Shown: positions 52,558 through 61,832 of the stretch, one piece after another | How the letters are laid out: the number at the start of each line of letters is the position of its first letter | How positions within the stretch are numbered: position 1 is the stretch's first letter | DNA from: Haloferax sp046557615 | GTDB lineage: Archaea > Halobacteriota > Halobacteria > Halobacteriales > Haloferacaceae | Direction of reading: 5' to 3' | DNA length: 64,000 nucleotides | Assembly (NCBI RefSeq): GCF_046557615.1 | Contig: NZ_JBKIII010000001.1 | Coordinates: 1,674,001-1,738,000, forward strand | Notes under the pieces: model-generated | Databases searched by the model: none | Seen by the model: the letters and a program-made list of their open reading frames with translations, nothing else | What the model was told of the DNA's origin: nothing | Made by a program: the position numbers and the translations under genes

Positions 52558-53985
52558 TTAGCGATTCAGCGTGTGAATCGCCTGTCCGAGCGCGTTTTCT
52601 GCGGCTTCCATGACTGCTTCCGCGAGCGTCGGGTGCGTGTGAATCGTCGAAGCAACGTCTTCGAGCGTCGCGCCCATCTCCACTGCGAAGGCGACCTCAG
52701 CCACTAATTCTGAAGCTTCTGGGCCGACGATTTGCGCCCCGAGGATGAAGCCCGAGGGGTCGTCGGCGACGATGCGGACGAAGCCATCTGCGTGGCCCGT
52801 CGTGAGTGCGCGACCAGAGGCGCGGAAGGGCATCTGCCCGACGACGGGGTCGAAGCCTGCTTCTTCGGCCTCTTCTTCGGTCATGCCGACCGTCCCGATT
52901 TCGGGGTCAGTGAAGACCGCCGCGGGGACGGCCTGACTGTCGAAGGCGACGGGTTCGCCAGCGATGTGTTCGGCGGCGACGATGCCCTCTTTCGAGGCGA
53001 CGTGTGCGAGCATCGGCGTGTCGGCGACGACGTCACCGACTGCGTAGATGTTCTCGACGCTCGTCTGGCGGAACTCGTTGACTTCGAGGAAGCCACGGTC
53101 GTCTGCTTCGAGACCGGCGTTTTCGATTTCCATCGTGTCGCTGACCGGCGAGCGGCCAACTGCGACGAGAACCTTGTCGGCGCGGTATTCGGACTCTTCG
53201 CCGTCTTCGGTTTCGGTGGTGACGAGAATGCCGTCGTCCGCTTCGGTCCAGCCACTTGCGGCCTCGCCGAAGTTCATGTCGATACCGAGGTCCGATGCGC
53301 GTTTCTTGACGACGCGTGCAACGTCGGATTCGTAGCCCGGCAGGATGTCGTCGAGCATCTCGACGACCGTCACATCAGCGTCGAGTTTGGCGAACGTTGT
53401 GGAGAGTTCCATGCCGATGTAGCCACCGCCGACGACGACGAGTCGCTCGGGAACGGTGTCCGCGGCGAGTGCGTCGCGGGAGGACCACACGTCTTCGTCG
53501 GCGAATTCGAAGCCTGGAATCTGAATCGGGCGCGACCCGGTGGCGATGATACACTGCTCGAACTCGATGGTTTCGGAGCCTTGGCCTTCGCCGCCGTGAG
53601 CGATGCGGACTGCGTTCTCGTCTTTGAAGCGGGCCGTGCCCTCGACGAGGTTGACGCCGTTCGCCTTACACAACTTCTCGACGCCGCCGGTGAGTTGGTC
53701 CACGACGCCGTCTTTCCAGTCGCGGAGTTGCGACATGTCTACGACGGGGTCGGCGTGGATACCCATCTCTTCGGCGTGACCTGCCTCGTAGGCGAGGTCT
53801 GCACTCGTGATGAACGCCTTCGACGGGATACACCCGTAGTTCAGACAGGTGCCGCCGTAGGCGTCTTTCTCGACGAGCGTGGTGTCCAGTCCTTGCTGTG
53901 CGGCGCGGATAGCGGCGACGTAGCCGCCCGGTCCAGCACCGATGACCAATACTTGCGTTCCGGTTGCGATGTCTCCAACGACCAT
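52558..53985 (-). CDS. lpdA: dihydrolipoyl dehydrogenase (E3)
   Basis: A 475-residue flavoprotein that reoxidises dihydrolipoamide with NAD+. The FAD motif is GAGPGGYVAA, the redox disulfide is C47/C52 (GGTCLNYGCIPSK) and the NAD motif is GGGYIGMELS. The interface His-Glu pair lies in HTHPTLAEAVMEAAE. It shares one base between its ATG and the E2 stop and is the last gene of the 2-oxoacid dehydrogenase operon. Confidence 0.96.
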   Translation of the reverse strand: MVVGDIATGTQVLVIGAGPGGYVAAIRAAQQGLDTTLVEKDAYGGTCLNYGCIPSKAFITSADLAYEAGHAEEMGIHADPVVDMSQLRDWKDGVVDQLTGGVEKLCKANGVNLVEGTARFKDENAVRIAHGGEGQGSETIEFEQCIIATGSRPIQIPGFEFADEDVWSSRDALAADTVPERLVVVGGGYIGMELSTTFAKLDADVTVVEMLDDILPGYESDVARVVKKRASDLGIDMNFGEAASGWTEADDGILVTTETEDGEESEYRADKVLVAVGRSPVSDTMEIENAGLEADDRGFLEVNEFRQTSVENIYAVGDVVADTPMLAHVASKEGIVAAEHIAGEPVAFDSQAVPAAVFTDPEIGTVGMTEEEAEEAGFDPVVGQMPFRASGRALTTGHADGFVRIVADDPSGFILGAQIVGPEASELVAEVAFAVEMGATLEDVASTIHTHPTLAEAVMEAAENALGQAIHTLNR

Positions 53986-55457
53986 TATTCGAGCACCAAC
54001 AGTTTAGGATTCTCGAGAATTTCCTTAATACGGTTGGTGAACCGGGCACCCTGCGCACCATCGACGATGCGGTGGTCGAACGACAGCGAGACAGTCAGCA
54101 CCTTGCGTGGGACGATTTCGCCGTCCACGACGCGCGGTTTGTCCTTGATAGCGCCGAGGGCGAGAATGCCCACTTCGGGGTAGTTGATGATGGGAGTCGC
54201 GTACTCGCCGCCGATGCCGCCGACGTTCGTGATGGTGAACGTCCCATCGCGCATCTCGGCGGGTGCAATCTTGCGACTGCGTGCCTTGTCGATGAGTTCG
54301 TTCATCTCGTCGGCGAGTTCGAGCATGCTCTTGCTGTCGGCGTCGCGGACGACTGGCACCATGAGCCCTGCGTCGGCGGCGACTGCAACACCGAGGTTGT
54401 AGTCGTCGCGGAGGACGATTTCCTCGTTCTCCTCGTCGAGCTGGGAGTTCATGTACGGGAAGTCCTTGAGCGCCGCGATGACCGCCTTCATCACGAACGG
54501 CATGTAGGTGAGCTTCGTCTCGCGCTCTTCGGCGACAGGCTTGAGTTGCGAGCGCAGTTCGACGAGTTCGGTCACGTCGATTTCGTCGTGGTGGGTGACG
54601 TGCGGTGCGGTGTACTTCGAGCGAGCCATCTGGTCGGCGATGGCCTTGCGGACGCCCTTGTACGGGACGCGCTCGCCAGCGACGGGGCCGGTTTCGGCGG
54701 CTGGTTCGGCTTCCGCGCCGCCCGCCTCTGCCAGTGCCTCCGCGTCGGCGGCCTGTGCTTCGCGCTGTGCCTGTGCGTACTCCGTGACGGCCTCGGGCGA
54801 GACGAACGCGTCGCCGTTGCGCATCTCGGTCGCGGGCACGGCGTTGAGGTCGATACCTTCCTCTTTGGCCAGTGCGCGAGTCGCCGGTGCGGCCAGCGTC
54901 CGGTCGCGGTCGGCGGCCTCGGAGGAGACGCTCTCACTTGCCTTGGCCGTCGCCGACTTGCCTGCGGAGACTTCGCGCGGGCCACTCGGTTTTTCTTCTT
55001 CCTCGTCACCTTCTGCGGTGGCGCGAACGTCACCTTCGGTGATGCGACCGCTCGGGCCGGACCCGCTCACCGATTCGAGGTTCACGTCGAGTTCACGGGC
55101 GAGGCGTCGGACGCTCGGTGGCGCAAAGACGCGCCCACCGGTGTCTTCTTCCTCTGCCTCGGGTTCTGCCGGTTCCTCGGCTGCTTCTTCGACTGCTGCT
55201 GCGTCTTCTTCTTCACCTTCGACTTCGACGGTGATGATGACGTTGCCGACCGGAACGACTTCGCCTTCCTCGGCGAAGAGTTCGCTCACCGTACCGTTGT
55301 ACGGCGATGGGACATCGACGAGCGCCTTGTCCGTCTCGACTTCTGCGAGGACCTGGTCTTCGGTTACTTCGTCGCCGGGTGCGACGTGCCACGTTACGAG
55401 TTCGCCTTCTGCGACGCCTTCACCGACGTCGGGGAGTTTGAATTCCTTAATCGCCAT
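53985..55457 (-). CDS. pdhC: 2-oxoacid dehydrogenase E2 (acyltransferase) with tandem binding domains
   Basis: A 490-residue E2 core. The lipoyl domain (1-80) carries K44 in ETDKALV. A subunit-binding domain is at about 112-145 (PPSVRRLARELDVNL, GPSGRITEGDV). A second, similar stretch at about 189-225 (APATRALAKEEGIDLNAV) looks like another binding domain, less complete. Acidic linkers join the parts. The catalytic domain ends with FDHRIVDG (H462, D466). The acyl group (acetyl or branched-chain) cannot be told. Confidence 0.93.
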   Translation of the reverse strand: MAIKEFKLPDVGEGVAEGELVTWHVAPGDEVTEDQVLAEVETDKALVDVPSPYNGTVSELFAEEGEVVPVGNVIITVEVEGEEEDAAAVEEAAEEPAEPEAEEEDTGGRVFAPPSVRRLARELDVNLESVSGSGPSGRITEGDVRATAEGDEEEEKPSGPREVSAGKSATAKASESVSSEAADRDRTLAAPATRALAKEEGIDLNAVPATEMRNGDAFVSPEAVTEYAQAQREAQAADAEALAEAGGAEAEPAAETGPVAGERVPYKGVRKAIADQMARSKYTAPHVTHHDEIDVTELVELRSQLKPVAEERETKLTYMPFVMKAVIAALKDFPYMNSQLDEENEEIVLRDDYNLGVAVAADAGLMVPVVRDADSKSMLELADEMNELIDKARSRKIAPAEMRDGTFTITNVGGIGGEYATPIINYPEVGILALGAIKDKPRVVDGEIVPRKVLTVSLSFDHRIVDGAQGARFTNRIKEILENPKLLVLE

Positions 55458-55460
55458 TGT

Positions 55461-56444
55461 TCAGAAGTTCACCGCCTCACGAATGCCTTCTTCGACGCGT
55501 GCGACGGATGGGAGGTAGTAGTCTTCGAGCGCGTAGAGCGGGTACGGAACGTCGTACCCTGTGACGCGCGTCACCGGTGCTTCCTGATAGAGGAGAGCTT
55601 CTTCCTGAATCGTCGCCGTGATTTCGGCGGCGAGACCGCCCGTCTTGGGTGCCTCGTGGACGACGACTGCGCGGCCCGTCTTCTTGAACGACTCCACGAT
55701 GGTCTCACGGTCGAGTGGCGAAATCGTTCGAACGTCCACGACTTCGGCGTCGATACCTTCGTCTTCGAGGTTCTCGACGGCTTCCATCGTCGGGCGCGTC
55801 ATCGCGCCATAGGTGAAGACAGTCACGTCCTCACCTTCGCGGCGGACGGCGGCCTCACCGATTGGAATCTCGTAGTCTTCTTCCGGAACCTCGCCGCGGA
55901 ACGCGCGGTAGATGAGTTTGGGTTCGAGGAAGACGACCGGGTCGGGGTCGCGGATGGCGGAGATGAGCAGCCCCTTGGCGTCGTACGGGGTCGAGGGGAT
56001 GACGACTTTGAGTCCTGCTTCGTGCGCGTAGAACATCTCCTTGGATTCAGAGTGCGATTCGGGGGCGCGGATGCCGCCGCCGTAGGGTGCGCGAAGCACC
56101 ATCGGGAGCGTGTAGCGGCCACGGGTCCGGGTACGGAACCGCGACATGTGGCTCACGATTTGGTCGAAACCGGGGTACATGAACCCGGAGAACTGAATCT
56201 CCGGAACCGGTTTGAGACCCATCGCGGCCATACCGATGGCCGTGCCGATGATGCCGGACTCTGCGAGCGGCGTGTCGATAACGCGGTCGTCGCCGAACTC
56301 GTCCCAGAGTCCTTCGGTGGCGCGGAAGACACCGCCGTTCTTGCCGACGTCTTCGCCCATGACCAACACCTCGTCGTCGAGGTTCATCTCGGTGTACAGA
56401 CCGTCCCGTACCGCTTGTACGATAGTGAGGTTTTGTGTGCTCAT
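55461..56444 (-). CDS. pdhB: 2-oxoacid dehydrogenase E1 beta
   Basis: A 327-residue beta subunit. Typical segments are VLVMGEDVGKNGGVFRATEG (the TPP-side Glu), PYGGGIRAPESHSE and DVRTISPLDRETIVES. It overlaps E1 alpha by 4 bases and precedes E2 by only 3. With alpha it forms the heterotetramer that decarboxylates the 2-oxoacid on thiamine diphosphate. Substrate is open. Confidence 0.95.
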   Translation of the reverse strand: MSTQNLTIVQAVRDGLYTEMNLDDEVLVMGEDVGKNGGVFRATEGLWDEFGDDRVIDTPLAESGIIGTAIGMAAMGLKPVPEIQFSGFMYPGFDQIVSHMSRFRTRTRGRYTLPMVLRAPYGGGIRAPESHSESKEMFYAHEAGLKVVIPSTPYDAKGLLISAIRDPDPVVFLEPKLIYRAFRGEVPEEDYEIPIGEAAVRREGEDVTVFTYGAMTRPTMEAVENLEDEGIDAEVVDVRTISPLDRETIVESFKKTGRAVVVHEAPKTGGLAAEITATIQEEALLYQEAPVTRVTGYDVPYPLYALEDYYLPSVARVEEGIREAVNF

Positions 56445-57547
56445 TCTCTGAGGAATCCTTCGTCACCGACTTGTTCGAGGAGTGCTTCGAACTCCGCCGC
56501 CTGTGCGTCGAGTTCCGCGGTCCGCTCGGCGTAGACGTTGTTGAACATGTTGACCGCGTTCGGGCGTGGTTCGGACTCTGCGGCCTCGATAGCGTCTGCG
56601 ACGCGGGTTTCGATGTCCGACTCGATTTCCGCGATTTTCTCGTCGTCCAGACGACCGGTGTCGCGGAGGAACTTTTCGAGACGCGGAATCGGGTCTTTGG
56701 CCTTCCACTTCTCGACTTCGTCGTCGTCGCGGTAGACCGTCGGGTCGTCCGCCGTCGTGTGGGCTCCGAAGCGGTACTGGACTGCTTCGATGAGGGTCGG
56801 GCGGCACTCGCCTTCGTCCGGATTCTTGGCCTTCTCGAGGGCGGCCTTCGTCACCGAGTAGACGGCAAGCGGGTCCATACCATCGACTTGAACGCCGTCG
56901 ATGCCGTAGGCGACTGCCTTCTGGGCAATCGTCTTGGAGGCGGTCTGGCGCTCACGTGGGACGGAAATTGCCCACTGGTTGTTGTTACAGAAGAAGACGT
57001 TCGGGGTGTCGAAAACGCCCGCGAAGTTCAGTGCTTCGTGGAAGTCACCTTCACTCGTTGCACCGTCACCGAAGTAACAGATGGCGGCTTTGTCCGTCTC
57101 GTTCCGGAGATTGAACGTCCACCCGACGCCCGTAGCGTGCAGGGTTTGGGACGCGATGGGAACGGCGACAGGGAAGATGTTGACGCCCTCGGGCATCTCG
57201 TTGCCCTTCTCGTGACCCATCCAGTACAAGAGGGTCTGCTTGAGGGGCAGGCCGCGAAGCAGTGCAGCGCCGTGTTCGCGGTAACTCGGAATCATCCAGT
57301 CGTCTTCGGCGAGCGCGATTGCACTGCCGATTTGTGCGCCTTCTTGACCCGACAGCGGTGGATACGTCCCCATCCGCCCCTGGCGTTGGAGGCTCACCGC
57401 GCGTGTGTCGAAGTGGCGGGCAAGTCGCATGTGCCGATACATGTCAACGAGCGTTTCGTCGTCGATGTCAGGGACGTCGCCAACGACGTTACCCTCCTCG
57501 TCGAGAACTTGTACCTGATCCTGCGGATCACGCTGAAGAACGCTCAC
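56441..57547 (-). CDS. pdhA: 2-oxoacid dehydrogenase E1 alpha
   Basis: A 368-residue thiamine-diphosphate subunit. The TPP motif runs GDGATSEGDFHEAL...NNN. The phosphorylation-loop-like YRFGAHTTADDPTVYR is present. The start is GTG at 57547, supported by GGAGG about eight bases upstream. It leads the operon alpha-beta-E2-E3. Haloarchaea oxidise pyruvate mainly with ferredoxin oxidoreductases, so the true substrate of this complex may be a branched-chain or other oxoacid. Confidence 0.93.
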   Translation of the reverse strand: MSVLQRDPQDQVQVLDEEGNVVGDVPDIDDETLVDMYRHMRLARHFDTRAVSLQRQGRMGTYPPLSGQEGAQIGSAIALAEDDWMIPSYREHGAALLRGLPLKQTLLYWMGHEKGNEMPEGVNIFPVAVPIASQTLHATGVGWTFNLRNETDKAAICYFGDGATSEGDFHEALNFAGVFDTPNVFFCNNNQWAISVPRERQTASKTIAQKAVAYGIDGVQVDGMDPLAVYSVTKAALEKAKNPDEGECRPTLIEAVQYRFGAHTTADDPTVYRDDDEVEKWKAKDPIPRLEKFLRDTGRLDDEKIAEIESDIETRVADAIEAAESEPRPNAVNMFNNVYAERTAELDAQAAEFEALLEQVGDEGFLRE

Positions 57548-57849
57548 GGGAGAACCCTCCTACTCATAGCAAAATCGTCACCCGCCGCTGTTATATTGTT
57601 TTCGTATATAATTTACTTTAGTCCGGAATACGGCCATACTGTCTATGCTATGTAAACTCATGGGCCAGAAAATTGGACATTTTCGATTTTAAACGATTCT
57701 TCCTGAAGGAAAGTAGTGTGAACCCCCTTCTCACCAACGATTACTCGGAAACTTCGAAAAAATTGCAGGAATGAAAAGTGGCGCAGTCATGCGCAACTGT
57801 GTCGGGTGACTCCCCGAATCTGTGCGTCGGCGTTCGTTCTGTGCGCCAA
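57548..57849 (-). promoter_or_regulatory. intergenic region with the promoter of the 2-oxoacid dehydrogenase operon
   Basis: About 300 bases without a gene. Minus-strand TATA sequence (TTATATAC, 57604-57611) would start the pdhA message near 57580, giving a leader with a ribosome-binding site. The part near 57700 holds TTCCT-GA-AGGAA, a small inverted repeat. AT-rich sequence from 57580 to 57700 marks the promoter zone. Nothing else is seen. Confidence 0.5.
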
Positions 57850-58818
57850 CTAATTACCAGCGGCCGCCCGCGCGGTCTGTCTCGCTTCTTCGATGGACGA
57901 CCCTTCGCGGAGCAGTGCGTCCACGAACAATTCGCCTGCTTTGTACGACGAGCGAACCATCGGGCCGGATGCACAGTACAGGAAGTTCAGTTCGTCTTCA
58001 GCGACGCGTCGCCACGTCTCGAAGGCGTCGGGATGGACGTATTCGAATACGTCGAGGTGTGTGCGAGAGGGTTGGAGGTACTGGCCGAGGGTGACGATAT
58101 CGACGTCCGCTTCTCGCAAATCAGAGAGCGTCTGGTAAATCTCGTGTTGGTACTCGCCGAGGCCGAGCATGATGGAGGTTTTCGTGTGAATCTCGGACTC
58201 GTCGGCGACTTGCTGGAGGACCGAAAGCGACTGCTCGTAGCCAGCACGGCGGTCACGAATCGGCCACTGGAGGCGTTCGACCGTCTCGATGTTGTGGGCG
58301 ATAACGTCCGGTTTTGCGTCGATAATCTTGCGAACCAACTCGGGTTCGCCCTGGAAGTCCGGAATCAACACTTCGACCAGAATACTCGGGTCGCGCTGCT
58401 TGATTTCGCGAATCGTCTGGGCGAAGTGACTCGCACCCTGGTCCGGTAAGTCGTCGCGGTCTACCGAAGTCAACACCACGTAGTCGAGGCCGATTTCGGC
58501 AACCGCCTCGGCGACGTTCGCGGGTTCTTCGGGGTCCAGCGGTTCCATCCCGCCGGTCATCACGTCACAGAAGTTGCACCCTCGGGAACACCGGTCGCCC
58601 ATGAGCATGAACGTGGCCGTGCCGGGTCCGTTTCGGCCGCTCCAACACTCGCCGAGGTTCGGGCAGTTGGCCTCCTCGCAGACGGTGTTGAGGTTCCGCT
58701 CTCGGAGCGTCGCTTTGATGTCGGTAAAGCGCCGGCCGGACGGGGGTCGCATCTTCAACCAATCGGGCTTCCGCCGCGTGCGCATGTTCAGTTCTTTCGG
58801 GTCGGCAGGCAAAAACAT
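57850..58818 (-). CDS. lipA: lipoyl synthase
   Basis: A 322-residue radical SAM enzyme that adds two sulfurs to octanoyl groups on lipoyl domains. The auxiliary cluster Cys are C47, C52 and C58 (CEEANCPNLGEC). The SAM cluster is C77, C81 and C84 (CSRGCNFC), and the RSSYKAGE motif near the C terminus supplies the auxiliary-cluster Ser. The ATG at 58818 or the one 33 bases inside are both possible starts. It would modify E2 (K44) encoded by the neighbouring operon. Confidence 0.95.
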   Translation of the reverse strand: MFLPADPKELNMRTRRKPDWLKMRPPSGRRFTDIKATLRERNLNTVCEEANCPNLGECWSGRNGPGTATFMLMGDRCSRGCNFCDVMTGGMEPLDPEEPANVAEAVAEIGLDYVVLTSVDRDDLPDQGASHFAQTIREIKQRDPSILVEVLIPDFQGEPELVRKIIDAKPDVIAHNIETVERLQWPIRDRRAGYEQSLSVLQQVADESEIHTKTSIMLGLGEYQHEIYQTLSDLREADVDIVTLGQYLQPSRTHLDVFEYVHPDAFETWRRVAEDELNFLYCASGPMVRSSYKAGELFVDALLREGSSIEEARQTARAAAGN

Positions 58819-59019
58819 GAGGATTAGCCCGGTTCATTGACAGTGACGTGTCACACAATCGCCGGACAGTCCCCGTTCGTGCGCTGTGCTACCGCACCAA
58901 CTGAAATATACTATATAGGCACCACATTCACGAAAAAGTAAACGAATGGTTAGAAAACATCACGATTGTGTCTTGTATTGCATGTAAAACCGTGCTAGAT
59001 ATATCACTGGACTGAAAAA

Positions 59020-59027
59020 CTTATATC
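59020..59027 (+). promoter_or_regulatory. TATA box for a leaderless small gene
   Basis: CTTATATC is centred about 26 bases before the ATG at 59049, the distance expected when transcription starts at the start codon. Confidence 0.5.
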
Positions 59028-59048
59028 CGAGTAAATTCTTTCACGAGT

Positions 59049-59156
59049 ATGAACTGGCAACACAGACGAAACCTGACGAAGGCTGAATCGAAGAAGCAAG
59101 AAGCCAAAGCAGGGACAAACTGGTCCTTTATCGCGGCCCTCGCTGGCGCTGCGTAA
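59049..59156 (+). CDS. 35-residue basic small protein
   Basis: The frame encodes MNWQHRRNLTKAESKKQEAK followed by AGTNWSFIAALAGAA. It has a Lys/Arg-rich first half and a short hydrophobic end, unlike the usual acidic proteins. A TATA box at leaderless distance supports expression. It stands alone between lipA and the helicase, in an intergenic stretch of some 500 bases that is otherwise empty. A function cannot be proposed. Confidence 0.5.
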   Translation: MNWQHRRNLTKAESKKQEAKAGTNWSFIAALAGAA

Positions 59157-59289
59157 GGCCCACACACTTCCCTCCACCACCCACCACCACCGCAGAACCG
59201 TTTTCGAACACGTTTTTGCGTTTCTCGCTCGCCGAGCGACGCGACCAGATGGAGAAACGCCTTTCCCCCCGGACAACCCGGCTACGAGT

Positions 59290-59349
59290 ATGACCCTCGT
59301 CTTCGCCGCCTATCGCGCTCTCCTTTCGACACGGAGGTGCGCTCCGTGA
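59290..59349 (+). CDS. possible 19-residue leader peptide of the helicase gene
   Basis: The frame MTLVFAAYRALLSTRRCAP starts at 59290 and its TGA overlaps the helicase GTG (GTGA at 59346-59349). The overlap would couple translation of the helicase to the leader. It is short, so it could be chance. Confidence 0.25.
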   Translation: MTLVFAAYRALLSTRRCAP

Positions 59350-61685
59350 AAGTCGCCGAGGCCGTCCCCGATTTCGCAGACGCCTTCGGATTCGAGGAAT
59401 TCAACCGAATGCAACGCGAGGCGCTCCCCGCCATCTTGGAGACCGACCACAACGTCGTCGCGTCCGCGCCCACCGCGAGCGGGAAGACCGCCCTCGCCGA
59501 GTTGGCCATCTGCCGGACCCTCCGCGACGAGGGCACGGCGCTCTTTATCGCTCCCCTGCGCGCGCTCACGACCGAGAAGGAATCCGAGTGGGAACGCTTC
59601 GAAGAACTCGGTTACTCAGTGTACGTCGTCACCGGCGAGCGCGACCTGAATCCCCGCCGCGCCGCCCGCGCCGACATCCTCGTGATGACACCCGAGAAGA
59701 CCGACTCGGCGACCAGAAAACACGACTCAGCACGCTACTCCTTTATCGAAGACGTGGACTGCGTCGTCATCGACGAGGTTCACCTGCTCGATTCCGAAAC
59801 CCGCGGCGGCGTCCTCGAAGTCACCGTCTCGCGTATGCGTCGCATCTGCGACCCTCGTATCGTCGCGCTCTCGGCGACCATGCCCAACATCGACGACGTG
59901 GCCGCGTGGCTCGATGCGCCTTCGGAGACCACCTTCGAGTTCGGCGACGACTACCGCCCCGTTGACCTCCACGCGGGCGTCAAAACCTACACCCACGGCG
60001 AGAACTCCTTCGCCGACAAGTACCGCCGACTCTACCGCGCGTTCGACCTCGCAGAGCCACACATCCGCGACGGCGGCCAATCGCTCGTCTTCGTCTCCTC
60101 TCGCCAAGACGCGGTTCGCGCCGCCGCCAAAGCCCGCGACGAACTCGCAAAACGCGATGTGCCAATCGGTTCCCGCGGCGATTACGACTTCCACAACGAG
60201 GCCAAGGAACTCGGCAACGATTCGCTCCGAAAGGCAGTTCTCGACGGCGTCGGCTTCCACCACGCCGGTCTCGCCCGCGACGACCGCGAGGCCGTCGAAG
60301 AGTGGTTCAAACAAGGAAAAATTCAGCTCCTCTTTTCGACCTCCACGCTCGCGTGGGGTGTGAATCTCCCCGCTCGGTGTGTCGTCATCCGCGATACGAA
60401 GCACCACGACCCGCTCGAAGGCGAGGTGGATATCTCACCACTCGATATCCTCCAGATGCTCGGGCGCGCGGGTCGTCCCGGCTACGACGACGTGGGCTAT
60501 GGATGGGTCATCTGCGACCACGCAGACCAGAACAAGTACCGCGAACTCCTGCGCGAAGGCAAAGAAATCGAGTCACGACTCGCCGAAGACCTCGATTCCC
60601 ACCTGAACGCCGAGATTGCGATGGGCACGATTCGAGATTTGGACGACGTACTCACGTGGTTGCAGACGACGTTCTACTACCGTCGTGCGCAGTCGAAACC
60701 GAGCGCCTACGACTTCGAAGACCTGCGCGCTCGCGTCCGCGACGTCCTCGACCGACTCGTCACCCGAGGCTTCGTGGAGATGGACGAGGACCTCGCTATC
60801 AACGCCACCGCACTCGGTCGCCTCACCTCGAAGTACTACCTCCGACTCGGGACTGCCTCGCGATTCGCCGACGTCGCAAATCAAGACCGAATCTCCGTAG
60901 ACGACATCCTCGAAGCAGTCGCGGGTGCGGCCGACTTCCGCGAAGTATCGGCCCGACAGTCGGAAGTCGATGCCGTCGATTCCGTCCTCACAGGTGTCTC
61001 GACGAATCTCGAAGACGGACCGAAGAAAGTCCTCGCTATCCTCCACGCCAGCATGGCAAATTCCACACCGGGCGAACTCCGAAGCGACGCGTGGGTCATT
61101 CGCCAAAACGCACTTCGTCTGCTCTCGGCACTCCGCGAGTTCCTCGACACGTTCGCTAACGCCCGCGCCGCCAACCTCGCTCGGCGTGTCGAAGCACGGG
61201 TAGACCATGGCGTCAGCAGTGATGCTGCCGCTCTCACCGCCGTCGATGGCATCGGTGCAAATCGTGCCAGCACACTCGCGACTGGTGGTCTGTCGTCACC
61301 CGCCGATGTGGTCGATGCGGGTGCCCGCGAACTCAGTCGCGCCGGACTCTCGCAAGGTGTCGCCGAACGAGTCGTCAAGAGTGCGCGCAAACTCCCCAAC
61401 CCGAGTGTCGAATGGGGGGCGTTCCCCGACTCTATCGCTCGCGGTGAGAGCGAGATGCGCGACGTAACGGTTCGAAATGCTGGCGGTGGGGCTAGCACGG
61501 GGATTCGCGTCACAGTCAATGGAATCGAGATGTCCGAAAAGACGTGCTACCTCACCGACGAGGTGGCGATTCCGGTCGGCGTCTTCGGCGCGAAGGACGA
61601 CGAACTCGAATTCGTCGTCGAAATCACGTTCCCCGACTTGCCCCTCCTTCCGATTCGAGAGACGCGAACCGTTCGCGTGGAGTAG
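59346..61685 (+). CDS. Ski2/Hel308-like DEAD-box helicase
   Basis: A 779-residue superfamily 2 helicase. Walker A APTASGKT (41-48), Walker B/motif II DEVH (143-146), SAT (176-178) and motif VI QMLGRAGRPG are intact. A winged helix and a Sec63-like ratchet with a helix-hairpin-helix (TAVDGIGANRASTL) follow, then an Ig/FN3-like C-terminal domain of about 90 residues, which Hel308 lacks. The start is GTG at 59346, with GGAGG eight bases before; a GTG at 59337 overlaps that site. It acts on DNA or RNA, but which is not clear. Confidence 0.9.
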   Translation: MKVAEAVPDFADAFGFEEFNRMQREALPAILETDHNVVASAPTASGKTALAELAICRTLRDEGTALFIAPLRALTTEKESEWERFEELGYSVYVVTGERDLNPRRAARADILVMTPEKTDSATRKHDSARYSFIEDVDCVVIDEVHLLDSETRGGVLEVTVSRMRRICDPRIVALSATMPNIDDVAAWLDAPSETTFEFGDDYRPVDLHAGVKTYTHGENSFADKYRRLYRAFDLAEPHIRDGGQSLVFVSSRQDAVRAAAKARDELAKRDVPIGSRGDYDFHNEAKELGNDSLRKAVLDGVGFHHAGLARDDREAVEEWFKQGKIQLLFSTSTLAWGVNLPARCVVIRDTKHHDPLEGEVDISPLDILQMLGRAGRPGYDDVGYGWVICDHADQNKYRELLREGKEIESRLAEDLDSHLNAEIAMGTIRDLDDVLTWLQTTFYYRRAQSKPSAYDFEDLRARVRDVLDRLVTRGFVEMDEDLAINATALGRLTSKYYLRLGTASRFADVANQDRISVDDILEAVAGAADFREVSARQSEVDAVDSVLTGVSTNLEDGPKKVLAILHASMANSTPGELRSDAWVIRQNALRLLSALREFLDTFANARAANLARRVEARVDHGVSSDAAALTAVDGIGANRASTLATGGLSSPADVVDAGARELSRAGLSQGVAERVVKSARKLPNPSVEWGAFPDSIARGESEMRDVTVRNAGGGASTGIRVTVNGIEMSEKTCYLTDEVAIPVGVFGAKDDELEFVVEITFPDLPLLPIRETRTVRVE

Positions 61686-61832
61686 GTGTTTCTGGGTCCG
61701 ACAACTCCCTCATCCTGCGACGGACACGAAGTGATTCCACATTTGGGCACTCCGTTTCGAGACTTCGGGCGGTCTCTGGAACGAAGTATCTCTGCAAACT
61801 TTTTTTTTGGATACCCCAGAGTAACCCCGGGT

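Noticed and set aside
53964..56534. Long open frame on the plus strand, antisense to the E2 and E1 beta genes
   Set aside because: No recognisable domain and rich in Phe, Val and Cys repeats typical of mirrored acidic genes.
57700..57711. TTCCT-GA-AGGAA as a terminator for the pdh or lipA side
   Set aside because: The stem is only five bases with a two-base loop and no T-run; both nearby genes are transcribed to the left, so its position does not fit a 3' end.
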